Source: an uncultured Oscillospiraceae bacterium
Lineage (GTDB): Bacteria > Bacillota > Clostridia > Oscillospirales > Oscillospiraceae
Length of the DNA: 53,250 nt
Reading direction: 5' to 3'
Assembly: GCA_934597255.1 (NCBI GenBank)
Contig: CAKTQV010000015.1
Location: 1-53,250, forward strand
Shown here: in pieces, positions 24,032-31,046 of the stretch
How the letters are laid out: the number at the start of each line of letters is the position of its first letter
Position numbering within the stretch: position 1 is the first letter of the stretch
Notes under the pieces: generated by a model
Told to the model about the DNA's origin: nothing
The model's database searches: none
The model's input: the letters and a program-made list of their open reading frames with translations, nothing else
Translations under genes and position numbers: made by a program

Positions 24032-24437
24032 CCACTTTCTTTCACCAAAGCCGATTACGAGCCGTATTAGCGGCGGCTTCTGCATAATATTCCGCCTCTT
24101 TTCATCCGCGTATGCAGTCGAAAAAACGCCTTTTTTCGGACTTTTTTCTTCTTTCGATTTTACAGGCCGTTCGGATTTCCACTTGACATAAATGACGCCC
24201 CGAAATGTGAATTCAGAGAGTTATCTACATTTTCAACCGAGTTTTCAACATAGATTTTTCTCTTTATTATCAAGACTTTTCTTCGTTTTTTACTGTTTCT
24301 GTAAAACCCGCAAGTTGAATTTCCGCCTCTCCGGGCCGCGGCTGCGCCCTTAACATAACGACCTTCCAAACCGGCTCCGGATACAGCTTTCGGGCCATAT
24401 TCATTCCTTCCGGCCCCTCCGGCGCCCGTATGCGCCG
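24032..24437. other. AT-rich gene-free stretch with DnaA-box-like 9-mers
   Basis: No gene is supported here. The stretch is much richer in A/T than its surroundings. At 24221-24250 three 9-mers stand in the same direction: TTATCTACA, TTTTCAACC immediately after it, then TTTTCAACA after 3 nt. They resemble the DnaA box TTATCCACA with 1, 3 and 2 changes. A short minus-strand frame (24160-24369) across it has no ribosome site. Confidence 0.4.
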
Positions 24438-25121
24438 TTATTCGCCGTGCTCAAGCACGCCGTTTTCCTTCAGGGACACAAAATCGTCGCCCGCCACAAC
24501 GATGTGGTCTACCAGCGTCACGCCCACGAGCGCCAGCGCCTCCTGCAGCCGACGCGTCGTGGCCACGTCCTCGGCCGACGGCAGCGCCAGCCCGTTTACA
24601 TGGTTGTGCGCCAGCAGGACAAAGGGCGCGTTCTGCGCCAGCGCCTGCTCCACCACCTTCCGGACGCTGATATGCGCCGCGCTCACGTCGCCGCTGGCGA
24701 TCGGGCGGCAGGAAACGGCCTTCATCTTCGTATCCAGACACACCAGCAGCACCGTTTCATCCCGCCGGCCCAGAAAGCGGGGCAGCAGGAAGCGCCCGGC
24801 GTCCTCCGTGGAGGCCAGAATGGAGCCGACGCTGTTTTTGGCCGTCAGATACCGCCGGGCGAGGGCGGGAACGAGCTTGAGCAGGACGGCGGCGTTCTCC
24901 CCCACGCCGGGCGACGCCATAAGCTCGTCGCCGGTCGCCTCCAGAACGGCGTCGATGCTGCCGAAGCGTTCGAGCAGCTCATGCGCCGTGCGGTTCGTAT
25001 CGACGCGCGGCAGCGCGAAAAACAGCAGCAGCTCCAGCAGATTGTGGTCGTCAAAGCCGTCCGCCCCGTATTCAAGAAAGCGCTTTTTCATTCTCTGTCT
25101 GTGGCCGTCGTGCACGCTCAT
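24438..25121 (-). CDS. radC: RadC family JAB-domain protein
   Basis: This 227-residue protein has an N-terminal helix-hairpin-helix part (GVGENAAVLLKLVP, about 72-85) and a C-terminal JAMM/MPN+ metal site: H172, H174, S182 and D185 in AHNHVNGLALPSAED. All JAMM residues are present. The family name comes from an old DNA-repair link that was not confirmed; the real function is unknown. The ATG at 25121 follows GGAGAGG. A longer upstream frame is antisense to the rodA/ftsW start. It is divergent from the rodA/ftsW gene. Confidence 0.92.
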   Translation of the reverse strand: MSVHDGHRQRMKKRFLEYGADGFDDHNLLELLLFFALPRVDTNRTAHELLERFGSIDAVLEATGDELMASPGVGENAAVLLKLVPALARRYLTAKNSVGSILASTEDAGRFLLPRFLGRRDETVLLVCLDTKMKAVSCRPIASGDVSAAHISVRKVVEQALAQNAPFVLLAHNHVNGLALPSAEDVATTRRLQEALALVGVTLVDHIVVAGDDFVSLKENGVLEHGE

Positions 25122-25134
25122 GTTTTCCTCTCCG

Positions 25135-25163
25135 TTGCGCCGGGGCGCAGCATGTGTTATAAT
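25135..25163 (+). promoter_or_regulatory. Promoter of the RodA/FtsW gene
   Basis: TTGCGC (25135-25140) and TATAAT (25158-25163) are 17 bp apart, with the start codon at 25201. Confidence 0.7.
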
Positions 25164-25200
25164 GATTTTCTGCAATCCTTCCGAAAGGAGGCCGGCCTCC

Positions 25201-26403
25201 ATGAAGTTCATCCCACGCTCCGCGGGCCGCAGCCGCTCCATGCAGGCGGTAAGGCGGGCGCGCGACTTCCTGCGGCGGACCGATCTGCTTCTGTTCGCTC
25301 TGTGTCTCACCGCGTCGGTGCTCGGCATCGTCATCATTGCCAGCGCCACCAGAAACTTCGCCACCAGCAGCCGCTACCCCATCGTTCAGACCGTGGCGCT
25401 TATCCTCGGCATCGCTCTGTACTTCTTCTTCACGCTCGTCGACGTGGACATATTCGCCGACCGCTGGCCGGTCATGCTGGTCGTCGAGGCCGCGCTGATC
25501 CTGATCCTGATCCCCTTCGGCGTGGACATCGGCGGCAACACCGGCTGGATCGATCTGGGCGTTATCTCCTTCCAGCCGACCGAGCTGGTGAAATTCATCT
25601 TCATCATCCTCTGCTCCAAGCACATCGCCTATCTCAAGGAATACCGGAATCTCAACTCCGTGCTGTCCATGGCGCAGCTTTTCGCCCATTTCGGCTTTCT
25701 GTTCGCGCTCATCCTCGTCGTCTCCAAGGACCTCGGCAGCGCGCTGGTCTTTCTGTTTGTCTTCATTGTCCTGCTGTACGCGGGCGGAACAAAGCTGTAC
25801 TGGTTTCTGTTCGGCGGGGCGGCGATGGCCGTTCTCATCCCGCTGGCCTGGACGAATTTCCTCAGCGACCGCCACAAGGAGCGCATTCTCGCGCCCTATG
25901 ACCCGACCATCGACCCGCTGGGCACCGACGTCAACTGGCAGCCGTTTCTGGCCAAAAAGGCCATCAGCTCCGGCCGTCTGACCGGCGAGGGGCTGTTCCA
26001 CGGCGCACAGACCCAGTCAAACTATCTGGAGAGCCAGCACGCCGACTACGTCTTCGCCTCCGCCGGGGAGGAGCTCGGCTTCATCGGCTGCGCGTTCATT
26101 TTGCTGCTGCTCGTGTGCATCATCGTCCGCTGCGTCGTGGTGGGCGTGCGCTCGCGCAGCACCTTCGGCCTGCTCATCTGCATCGGCGTGGCGGCTTCTC
26201 TCACCTTCCAGACCTTCATCAACATCGGCATGTCCATCGGGCTGACGCCCGTTATCGGCATCACGCTCCCGTTTTTCAGCTACGGAGGCTCCTCCATGCT
26301 CACGACCTTTGCCGCCGCGGGGCTCGTTTCCGGCGTGTACTACCGCTCCAAGGCCGACAGCTACGGCAGCGAGCACCGCTATCTCGACATTCCGGACAAC
26401 TGA
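25201..26403 (+). CDS. FtsW/RodA/SpoVE family peptidoglycan polymerase
   Basis: This 400-residue SEDS-family glycosyltransferase has ten hydrophobic segments. The family core is present: ISFQPTELVKFIFII (about 122-136), VSKDLGSALVF (about 173-183), YLESQHADYVFASAGEELGF (about 278-297) and TPVIGITLPFFSYGGSSML (about 345-363). SEDS proteins polymerise lipid II together with a class B PBP. The sequence leans towards RodA, but RodA, FtsW and SpoVE cannot be separated safely. The ATG at 25201 follows AAAGGAGG. The much longer frame upstream is antisense to radC. Confidence 0.93.
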   Translation: MKFIPRSAGRSRSMQAVRRARDFLRRTDLLLFALCLTASVLGIVIIASATRNFATSSRYPIVQTVALILGIALYFFFTLVDVDIFADRWPVMLVVEAALILILIPFGVDIGGNTGWIDLGVISFQPTELVKFIFIILCSKHIAYLKEYRNLNSVLSMAQLFAHFGFLFALILVVSKDLGSALVFLFVFIVLLYAGGTKLYWFLFGGAAMAVLIPLAWTNFLSDRHKERILAPYDPTIDPLGTDVNWQPFLAKKAISSGRLTGEGLFHGAQTQSNYLESQHADYVFASAGEELGFIGCAFILLLLVCIIVRCVVVGVRSRSTFGLLICIGVAASLTFQTFINIGMSIGLTPVIGITLPFFSYGGSSMLTTFAAAGLVSGVYYRSKADSYGSEHRYLDIPDN

Positions 26404-26442
26404 AAAACGCCTGCCGCGTCCGGAGATGCGGCAGGCGTTTTT
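26403..26442. terminator. Bidirectional terminator between the RodA/FtsW gene and DUF975
   Basis: A perfect 15-bp stem (26403-26417 with 26428-26442) and a 10-nt loop have A and T runs on the two sides. It overlaps the end of both genes. Confidence 0.9.
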
Positions 26443-27234
26443 TCAGACCTCTTCGTCCTTCTCCGGCGTCTGTGCCTCGCCCTTTTCCCGGTACGGCTGT
26501 ATCAGCGCGTCGTAATAGCCGGCGCCGCACACCTGTATATACGGCATGACCCAGATGATCGCCAGCGGGAACACGGACAGCAGCAGCCACCCCAGAAAGC
26601 TCAGATCGAACACGAACAGCTCCCAGCGGTGCCCCGCCATGATCCGGCGGCTCACGCGCAGACAGCCGATCGCGCTCAGCCCGGGGTCGTCCAGCATCAG
26701 ATACAGCGCCTGACGGTAGCTGTAGTATGCGCACACGGCGGGCAGCAGAAGCGGCAGGCAGATCAGCTGCGCCCACGCGCCCAATCCGCTGCTCAGCCAA
26801 ATCACCGGCACGACATAAAGCATGCCGTACAGGCTCAGAAGCAGCGAGCGCAGCAGCGACACGCTCAACGAGCGCAGGAACATCGAAAAGCCGTCGAACA
26901 GATTGCCCACGGCCGCGCCCTGCCGTCTCGCCGTCGAAAGGCAGGCGATGGTGAAGCCCACGCTCAGGAGGATGCTCATGATGTCGATCGCCGCGACGAG
27001 CAGACTGCCCAGCGGTGAGGTCTGCTCCTGCACCGCCGGCACGGCGCCCGGATCCCGGAGCGTCTGCGACAGCGCCTGCGTCAGCACCGCAAGATCGCCG
27101 CTGACCGCCAGGCTCAGATATTGCAGGACCAGAACGATCGCAAGAAAGGCCAGACCGATCCAGACGATGCTGGTCTTTCCGTCGCGGATCGCGGCCTTCA
27201 TGTCGTGTTTGAGCTGTTTTCGGTTGATGCGCAA
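26443..27234 (-). CDS. DUF975 family membrane protein
   Basis: This protein of about 263 residues has five or six hydrophobic segments, and its opening (INRKQLKHDMKAAIRDGK) is the hallmark of DUF975. QVCGAGYYDALIQPYREK near the C-terminus is also typical. The function is unknown. I chose a TTG start at 27234 because AGGAGG (27245-27250) stands at a workable distance and the family motif begins right there. The first in-frame ATG (27201) would remove the motif. The same frame runs on far upstream (to 28473), but that part is antisense to the cytidylate-kinase-like gene. Confidence 0.85.
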   Translation of the reverse strand: MRINRKQLKHDMKAAIRDGKTSIVWIGLAFLAIVLVLQYLSLAVSGDLAVLTQALSQTLRDPGAVPAVQEQTSPLGSLLVAAIDIMSILLSVGFTIACLSTARRQGAAVGNLFDGFSMFLRSLSVSLLRSLLLSLYGMLYVVPVIWLSSGLGAWAQLICLPLLLPAVCAYYSYRQALYLMLDDPGLSAIGCLRVSRRIMAGHRWELFVFDLSFLGWLLLSVFPLAIIWVMPYIQVCGAGYYDALIQPYREKGEAQTPEKDEEV

Positions 27235-27325
27235 AGCGGATCCGCCTCCTATCCAATGGGACGATTTTATCACGTTTTCCCCCCTCTGGCAACCATATTC
27301 CCCCGTCCCGGCCGCCGAAAAGTCT

Positions 27326-27354
27326 TTGACCCGGGCCGGGATATGCGGTATAAT
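27326..27354 (+). promoter_or_regulatory. Promoter of the cytidylate-kinase-like gene
   Basis: TTGACC (27326-27331) and TATAAT (27349-27354) are 17 bp apart, about 30 nt before the ATG. Confidence 0.8.
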
Positions 27355-27384
27355 AAAAAGAGATAATGAAAGGGGGCTCTGATC

Positions 27385-28002
27385 ATGAATCAGATCGTTA
27401 CCGTTGCCCGCCAGTTCGGAAGCGGAGGCCGCGAGCTTGGCCGGCGTCTGGCCGAGGAGCTTGGCTTTGAGTACTACGACAAGGAGATCATTTCCGCGAT
27501 CGCCGCGCATACGTCCCTGTCCGAAAGCTATGTGCATCAGGTGATCGAGCGCACGCCCCACCATCTTTTCCCCATCACCGTCGGGCAGAGCCTTTCCTAT
27601 CTGTCCGACTACCAGTTCCAGATGGTCCAGTCCGTTTATCAGGCGCAAAGCGAGATCCTTCGCTCCATGGCCGATAAGTCCGACTGCGTCATCGTCGGCC
27701 GCTGCGCCGACTACATCCTGCGCGACCGCAAGCCCATGCGCCTGTTCGTATACGCCGACAAGGAGAGCCGGCTGCGCCGCTGCGTGGAGCGCAGCGACGG
27801 CCGCGAGAACATGAGCGAGCGTGAGCTGAAGCAGTACATCCGCCAGATGGACAAAAACCGCGCCGACTATTACAACTACTATACCGACCGCCGCTGGGGC
27901 GACATGGAAAACTATGACCTTTGCGTCAACACCACCGGCGCCGTCATCAAGCAGCTCGTGCCGCCGCTGGCGCAGCTTCTTCGCTGCCAGTGCCGCGTGT
28001 GA
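27385..28002 (+). CDS. Cytidylate kinase-like family protein
   Basis: This 205-residue P-loop protein begins MNQIVTVARQFGSGGRELGR; GSGG with the following basic residues corresponds to the nucleotide-binding loop of the cytidylate kinase-like family (AAK-fold proteins next to true Cmk). CVIVGRCADYILRD (about 101-114) and the lid-region MDKNRADYYNYYTDRRWGD are typical. It is shorter than and distinct from canonical Cmk, and its substrate is unproven. The ATG follows AAAGGGGG. It forms a single-gene unit with a promoter and a terminator. Confidence 0.88.
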   Translation: MNQIVTVARQFGSGGRELGRRLAEELGFEYYDKEIISAIAAHTSLSESYVHQVIERTPHHLFPITVGQSLSYLSDYQFQMVQSVYQAQSEILRSMADKSDCVIVGRCADYILRDRKPMRLFVYADKESRLRRCVERSDGRENMSERELKQYIRQMDKNRADYYNYYTDRRWGDMENYDLCVNTTGAVIKQLVPPLAQLLRCQCRV

Positions 28003-28022
28003 CCGTCCGCCGCCGGAAAGGC

Positions 28023-28064
28023 CGCGGCCCGCAGGGACTTTTCCTGCGGGCCGCGCCTTTTTTT
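28023..28064 (+). terminator. Terminator after the cytidylate-kinase-like gene
   Basis: A 13-bp GC-rich stem (28023-28035 with 28043-28055) is followed by seven Ts (28058-28064), which touch the stop codon of the opposing small gene. Confidence 0.85.
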
Positions 28065-28228
28065 CACTCGCCTTCCGCGCCGCCGGCCAGATACAGCTCC
28101 TCGGCCGCCGCCAGCGCCTCCACCAGCGTCCGCCGTGCCTGCGCGCGGCCGTCCGTCCGGTCCAGCTCGTCCACGGCCGCGGAAGCGGCGGCGCACAGAA
28201 TGTGATACATCCTCTGATAATCGGGCAT
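28064..28228 (-). CDS. 54-residue helical protein paired with an XRE regulator
   Basis: A short gene below usual length cut-offs. The product starts MPDYQRMYHILCAAASAAVD and ends EELYLAGGAEGE. It is Ala/Glu/Arg-rich, with no membrane segment, and should form one or two helices. The start is well supported: GGGAGG stands 8 nt before the ATG. A sigma-A promoter (28258-28286) with a CGATATATCG operator on each side drives it. It is divergent from the XRE gene at 28352 and shares its operators. I know of similar tiny proteins in Clostridia but no function. Possible roles are a regulator partner or antirepressor; this is inference. Confidence 0.72.
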   Translation of the reverse strand: MPDYQRMYHILCAAASAAVDELDRTDGRAQARRTLVEALAAAEELYLAGGAEGE

Positions 28229-28244
28229 ACTAAACACCTCCCTG

Positions 28245-28333
28245 CGATATATCGTACATTATAGTACATCATTACGATATATCCAACACAAAGTATCGCC
28301 GGCGCAGGTAAAATTCCTTCGACGATATATCGT
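28245..28333. promoter_or_regulatory. Three CGATATATCG operators between the small gene and the XRE gene
   Basis: CGATATATCG occurs at 28245-28254 and 28323-28332, and CGATATATCC (one change) at 28275-28284. The outer copies sit next to the ribosome sites of the two divergent genes. The middle copy overlaps the -35 box of the minus-strand promoter. This layout fits self-regulation by the XRE protein. Confidence 0.75.
28258..28286 (-). promoter_or_regulatory. Promoter of the 54-residue protein gene
   Basis: On the minus strand TTGGAT (28286-28281) and TATAAT (28263-28258) are 17 bp apart. The -35 box lies in the middle CGATATATC operator and the initiation region in the first one. Confidence 0.7.
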
Positions 28334-28351
28334 AAAAAGGAGGCCGGCGGT

Positions 28352-28594
28352 ATGTGTATCCGGGAAGCAGTCGCGCAGCGCATCACGCAGCTGTGCGCGG
28401 AGCGCGGTCTCACGGTCAACGCGCTCGCCAATCTCGCCGGTATGCCGCCGACCACGATATACAGCATACTCAATCAGAAAAGCCTGAATCCCGGCGTGGT
28501 ATCCCTCCAGAAGCTCTGCGACGGGCTGGATATCACGATCACGGAGTTTTTCGATGACGAAGTCTTTTCCGATCTGGAGCAGGAGATCAAATAA
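28352..28594 (+). CDS. XRE family helix-turn-helix regulator
   Basis: This 80-residue protein is a bare Cro/CI-type DNA-binding domain: AVAQRITQLCAERGLTVNAL, then ANLAGMPPTTIYSILNQK, then LQKLCDGLDITITEFFDDE. Length and sequence match the small XRE regulators abundant in gut Clostridia. The start at 28352 follows AAAAAGGAGG. It probably binds the three CGATATATCG sites upstream and so controls itself and the divergent small gene. It lacks an effector domain. Confidence 0.92.
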   Translation: MCIREAVAQRITQLCAERGLTVNALANLAGMPPTTIYSILNQKSLNPGVVSLQKLCDGLDITITEFFDDEVFSDLEQEIK

Positions 28595-28595
28595 C

Positions 28596-28632
28596 AAAAC
28601 CGGCTGCGGGCGCTCGCCTGCAGCCGGTTTTT
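28596..28632. terminator. Terminator between the XRE gene and the DUF554 gene
   Basis: A 12-bp stem AAAACCGGCTGC paired with 28620-28631 (extended by G-U pairing) is followed by TTTTT on the plus strand and TTTT on the minus strand. Confidence 0.8.
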
Positions 28633-28637
28633 GATTT

Positions 28638-29366
28638 TCAGAAAAGCCGTCCGAGCAGCCCGTAGGCCACCGGGACCAGCAGCGCCGGCAGATAATTGCC
28701 GGTTTTGATCTTCTTGCCGAAGCACAGATTGACGCCGATGCAGAAGATCAGGCTCGACCCGACATAGGACAGCTGCGCGATGAGTTCGGCGGGCATGATG
28801 TTGCCCACGGCCATTCCCAGCAGCGTCAGCGCGCCCTGATACACAAAGATGGCCGCCGCGGAAAACACGGCGCCCACGCCGCAGGTCGAGGCCAGGACCA
28901 GCACGATCACAAAGTCCAGAACGGATTTGGCAAAGATCATGGAATGGTCGCCGGTCAGCCCGTCCTGAATGGAGCCGACGATGGCCATCGCGCCCACGCA
29001 CACGATCAGGCTCGCGCTCACAAAGCCCTCGACAAAATGGCCGTCGCCCCGGCTCTTCACCGCGCCGCGCAGCCGCTCGCCCACCCGTTCGAGCCACGCC
29101 TCAATGTCAAGCGCTTCCCCGGCAAAGCCGCCGAGCACCAGCGAGAAGATCAGAAGCATCGTCCCCTGCGTGGACAGACTGCCGTCCTCCCCGACGCGCA
29201 GCAGCCCCTGAAGCGTGCCGGCCGCGCCGATGAACATGGTGGAGATGCCGCAGGCCTTTGTCAGTATATCCTGAAACCGCTCGCTCAATCCCTTTTTCAG
29301 CAGCAGGCCGGTCAGCCCGCCGGCCACGACCGCCGCCGTGTTTACGATCACGCCCAGGCCCCGCAT
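28638..29366 (-). CDS. DUF554 family membrane protein (YdfK-like)
   Basis: This 242-residue protein has six or seven membrane helices and begins MRGLGVIVNTAAVVAGGLTG, the DUF554 signature. It also has IDGLTGDH-like sequence (IQDGLTGDHSMIFAKSVLDF, about 141-160). It is a predicted cytoplasmic-membrane transporter-like protein with no assigned substrate. The ATG at 29366 follows GGAGG; a longer upstream frame overlaps the promoter and is not real. It is a single-gene unit. Confidence 0.9.
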   Translation of the reverse strand: MRGLGVIVNTAAVVAGGLTGLLLKKGLSERFQDILTKACGISTMFIGAAGTLQGLLRVGEDGSLSTQGTMLLIFSLVLGGFAGEALDIEAWLERVGERLRGAVKSRGDGHFVEGFVSASLIVCVGAMAIVGSIQDGLTGDHSMIFAKSVLDFVIVLVLASTCGVGAVFSAAAIFVYQGALTLLGMAVGNIMPAELIAQLSYVGSSLIFCIGVNLCFGKKIKTGNYLPALLVPVAYGLLGRLF

Positions 29367-29399
29367 GGCACACCTCCGCATATGAAAATTTACGCTCTC

Positions 29400-29428
29400 A
29401 TTATCGTCATTTACATCGTGAAAGTCAA
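29400..29428 (-). promoter_or_regulatory. Promoter of the DUF554 gene
   Basis: On the minus strand TTGACT (29428-29423) and GATAAT (29405-29400) are 17 bp apart, about 30 nt before the start codon. Confidence 0.7.
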
Positions 29429-29560
29429 GGAATAATACGGCGAAAAACCACCCGCGCATCCGACGTCCGTTTGTGGAAAAAAACGACGGCGGCGCGCATA
29501 GCGCCGCCCTGTACGCACATACTAACGGCAAGGCTATGCCTTGGAAAGGATGGGTCAGAA

Positions 29561-29734
29561 ATGACGACAAAAGAGCTATTGTATATCGACGACGCGCTCG
29601 GCCACGCGCAGTTTCTCACGGCGCAGTTTGAAAAGGCCGCCGGCCAGCTCACGGACGCGGGCATGCAGCAGAGCGCCAAGCAGATGGCGGAGCAGTACCG
29701 CCAGATGTATAAGCGTTTTTACGAGCTTGTGTAA
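29561..29734 (+). CDS. Small spore-coat-associated protein
   Basis: This 57-residue helical protein contains MTTKELLYIDDALGHAQFL and ends YRQMYKRFYELV. It resembles the short partner proteins encoded directly upstream of CotF-type coat genes in Clostridia. It is 13 nt before the next gene, so the two are co-transcribed. The ATG follows GGAAAGGATGGG. No convincing sigma-A promoter is visible; an 8-bp GC hairpin (29488-29508) lies upstream. The coat role is inferred from the neighbour and from family resemblance. Confidence 0.72.
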   Translation: MTTKELLYIDDALGHAQFLTAQFEKAAGQLTDAGMQQSAKQMAEQYRQMYKRFYELV

Positions 29735-29747
29735 GGAGGACGGAAAC

Positions 29748-29996
29748 ATGGACGACAAGAGCATTATGGAAAACCTGCTTCTGACGACCAAGGGCGTGTG
29801 CGATCTGTATATGCACGGCGCCATTGAGTCGGCGACGCCCGACGTGCATCAGGCCTTTGCCGGCGCCTTTGACCAGACGCTGTGCATGCAGGACAGCATC
29901 TATCAGCAGATGAGCGCCAAGGGCTGGTATCAGTCCGACAGCGCCCCGGCGGATAAGCGCCAGCAGACCAAGCAGAAATACAGCCCCAGCTGCTGA
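29748..29996 (+). CDS. Spore coat protein (CotF-like)
   Basis: This 82-residue protein, with ENLLLTTKGVCDLYMHGAIE and QDSIYQQMSAKGWY, has the helical signature of the CotF family of spore coat proteins. The C-terminus is polar and ends in Cys. Length is typical for the short Clostridial members. It follows GTAAGGAGG and is closed by a strong hairpin terminator at 30010. It should be made in the mother cell during sporulation. Confidence 0.82.
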   Translation: MDDKSIMENLLLTTKGVCDLYMHGAIESATPDVHQAFAGAFDQTLCMQDSIYQQMSAKGWYQSDSAPADKRQQTKQKYSPSC

Positions 29997-30009
29997 AAAG
30001 GCAGCCAGA

Positions 30010-30042
30010 CAAAAGCGGGAGGCAAAATGCCTCCCGCTTTTG
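30010..30042 (+). terminator. Terminator of the coat-protein operon
   Basis: A perfect 15-bp stem (30010-30024 with 30028-30042) with a 3-nt loop ends in TTTTG. Confidence 0.85.
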
Positions 30043-30048
30043 AATGAT

Positions 30049-30083
30049 AAAAACCGGAGAGGGCGTCCGCCCTCTCCGGTTTT
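30049..30083 (-). terminator. Terminator of the M23 (SpoIIQ-like) gene
   Basis: A stem of about 16 bp (30050-30065 with 30068-30083) is followed on the minus strand by TTTTTATC, 11 nt after the stop codon of the leftward gene. Confidence 0.85.
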
Positions 30084-30093
30084 GTGCTTTTCC

Positions 30094-30771
30094 TTATTCA
30101 ATATAGGCTCCGGGGTCGGCCGGAACGCCGCCGCGCTGCATCGCGAAATGCAGATGGCCGGCCTCGTTCGATTCCGCCAGCGCCGTCGTGCCGACCGAGC
30201 CGATGATCTGCCCCTGCGTCACGTTCTCGCCGGTCTGGACATACGGCCCCGGCGCGAGATTGGCATACACCGTCTGCATCCCGTCGGCGTGCGAGATCGT
30301 GACCGTCGTGCCGAGCAGGCTGTCGTCCTGCACCGAGACGACCAGTCCGTCCGCCGCCGCCACGACCGAGGTCCCCTCGGCGCAGGCGTAATCCACGCCG
30401 CTGTGGGTGCGCCAGTCGCGCATGGTCGCGTCATACATCAGCGTCTCGATGCTGTACGGCCGCTGCACGCCGCCCTCCACGGGACGGATATAGCTGACGG
30501 GCTTCTCCGGCGCCGGCTCCTCCGGGGCCTGCACCGTCTCCGTCTCGGCCATAACGGGCACGTTCTCCTCGACCGGCTCGTATACCGGCTCCTCGCTGCT
30601 CTGGTATTCGCGGACGTAGGCGTCCGCCGTTTCCTGTGATTCTACATGAGTCCCCGCGCCTTTGATGGCGATCCAGCCCGATGTGCCAAGGACCGCCGCG
30701 CACAGGAGGAGGACTATGTAGAAGCCCTTTCCCCCACGGGACCCGGTGTTGCCGGAACCCATAAATTTCAT
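30094..30771 (-). CDS. M23 family peptidase, SpoIIQ-like
   Basis: This 225-residue protein has one N-terminal membrane helix (about 18-38), an acidic Pro/Glu linker (about 45-95) and a C-terminal LytM/M23 domain. The zinc ligands are present: HSGVD (first His and Asp) and GHLHF (last His). This layout matches SpoIIQ, which joins the forespore side of the SpoIIIA-SpoIIQ channel. A perfect match to a sigma-F type promoter lies directly upstream (30807-30837), as expected for spoIIQ, and coat genes are next door. The ATG at 30771 follows TTGGAGG. A general cell-wall endopeptidase is the alternative. Confidence 0.8.
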   Translation of the reverse strand: MKFMGSGNTGSRGGKGFYIVLLLCAAVLGTSGWIAIKGAGTHVESQETADAYVREYQSSEEPVYEPVEENVPVMAETETVQAPEEPAPEKPVSYIRPVEGGVQRPYSIETLMYDATMRDWRTHSGVDYACAEGTSVVAAADGLVVSVQDDSLLGTTVTISHADGMQTVYANLAPGPYVQTGENVTQGQIIGSVGTTALAESNEAGHLHFAMQRGGVPADPGAYIE

Positions 30772-30806
30772 TGTGCGTACCTCCAAAAAAATGGTGTTTC
30801 CGAGGC

Positions 30807-30837
30807 TAGTATTGCCAGGGAAGCACCATTTTTATGC
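30807..30837 (-). promoter_or_regulatory. Candidate sigma-F promoter of the SpoIIQ-like gene
   Basis: On the minus strand GCATA (30837-30833) and GGCAATACTA (30816-30807) are 16 bp apart. They match the sigma-F pattern GYATA and GGNNANAMTR at every fixed position. The region also folds into a hairpin (30786-30833) followed by TTTTTTT before the ribosome site. The start point would fall inside that hairpin. Confidence 0.65.
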
Positions 30838-30963
30838 AGGGTATGATTTATTTTGTGCGGATATATACCGGAAGCAGCGCCGTGCCAAAGCGAGCAGAAG
30901 CATCTCGACCTCTGTTGGCGCAGCGGGCTCCGTATCGCCGCCGGAGCCAGTCTTTCTTTACTC

Positions 30964-30991
30964 TTGACAAAGGGCATCGGTGCTGTATAAT
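30964..30991 (+). promoter_or_regulatory. Promoter of the malic enzyme/CitF operon
   Basis: TTGACA (30964-30969) and TATAAT (30986-30991) are both consensus boxes, 16 bp apart, about 55 nt before the malic enzyme start. Confidence 0.85.
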
Positions 30992-31002
30992 GGATTCGTA
31001 AA

Positions 31003-31017
31003 TGAAATTATATTTCA
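31003..31017 (+). promoter_or_regulatory. IclR-type palindromic operator downstream of the island promoter
   Basis: TGAAATTATATTTCA is a perfect 6-3-6 palindrome placed about 10 nt after the -10 box, where a bound repressor would block transcription. The shape resembles sites of the IclR/KdgR family, and an IclR gene lies at the end of this operon (35917). Confidence 0.55.
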
Positions 31018-31046
31018 CTCTGTAAAACGAAAGAAGGAGCATTGTC

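Noticed and set aside
24160..24369. A 69-codon minus-strand frame in the AT-rich gap
   Set aside because: It has no ribosome site and its sequence is explained by the 9-mer repeats. It is better described as a possible DnaA-box-like region.
26443..28473. A 676-codon minus-strand frame covering DUF975 and more
   Set aside because: Only the part up to the TTG at 27234 shows DUF975 features and a ribosome site. The rest is antisense to the cytidylate-kinase-like gene, overlaps the XRE operators and is not coding.
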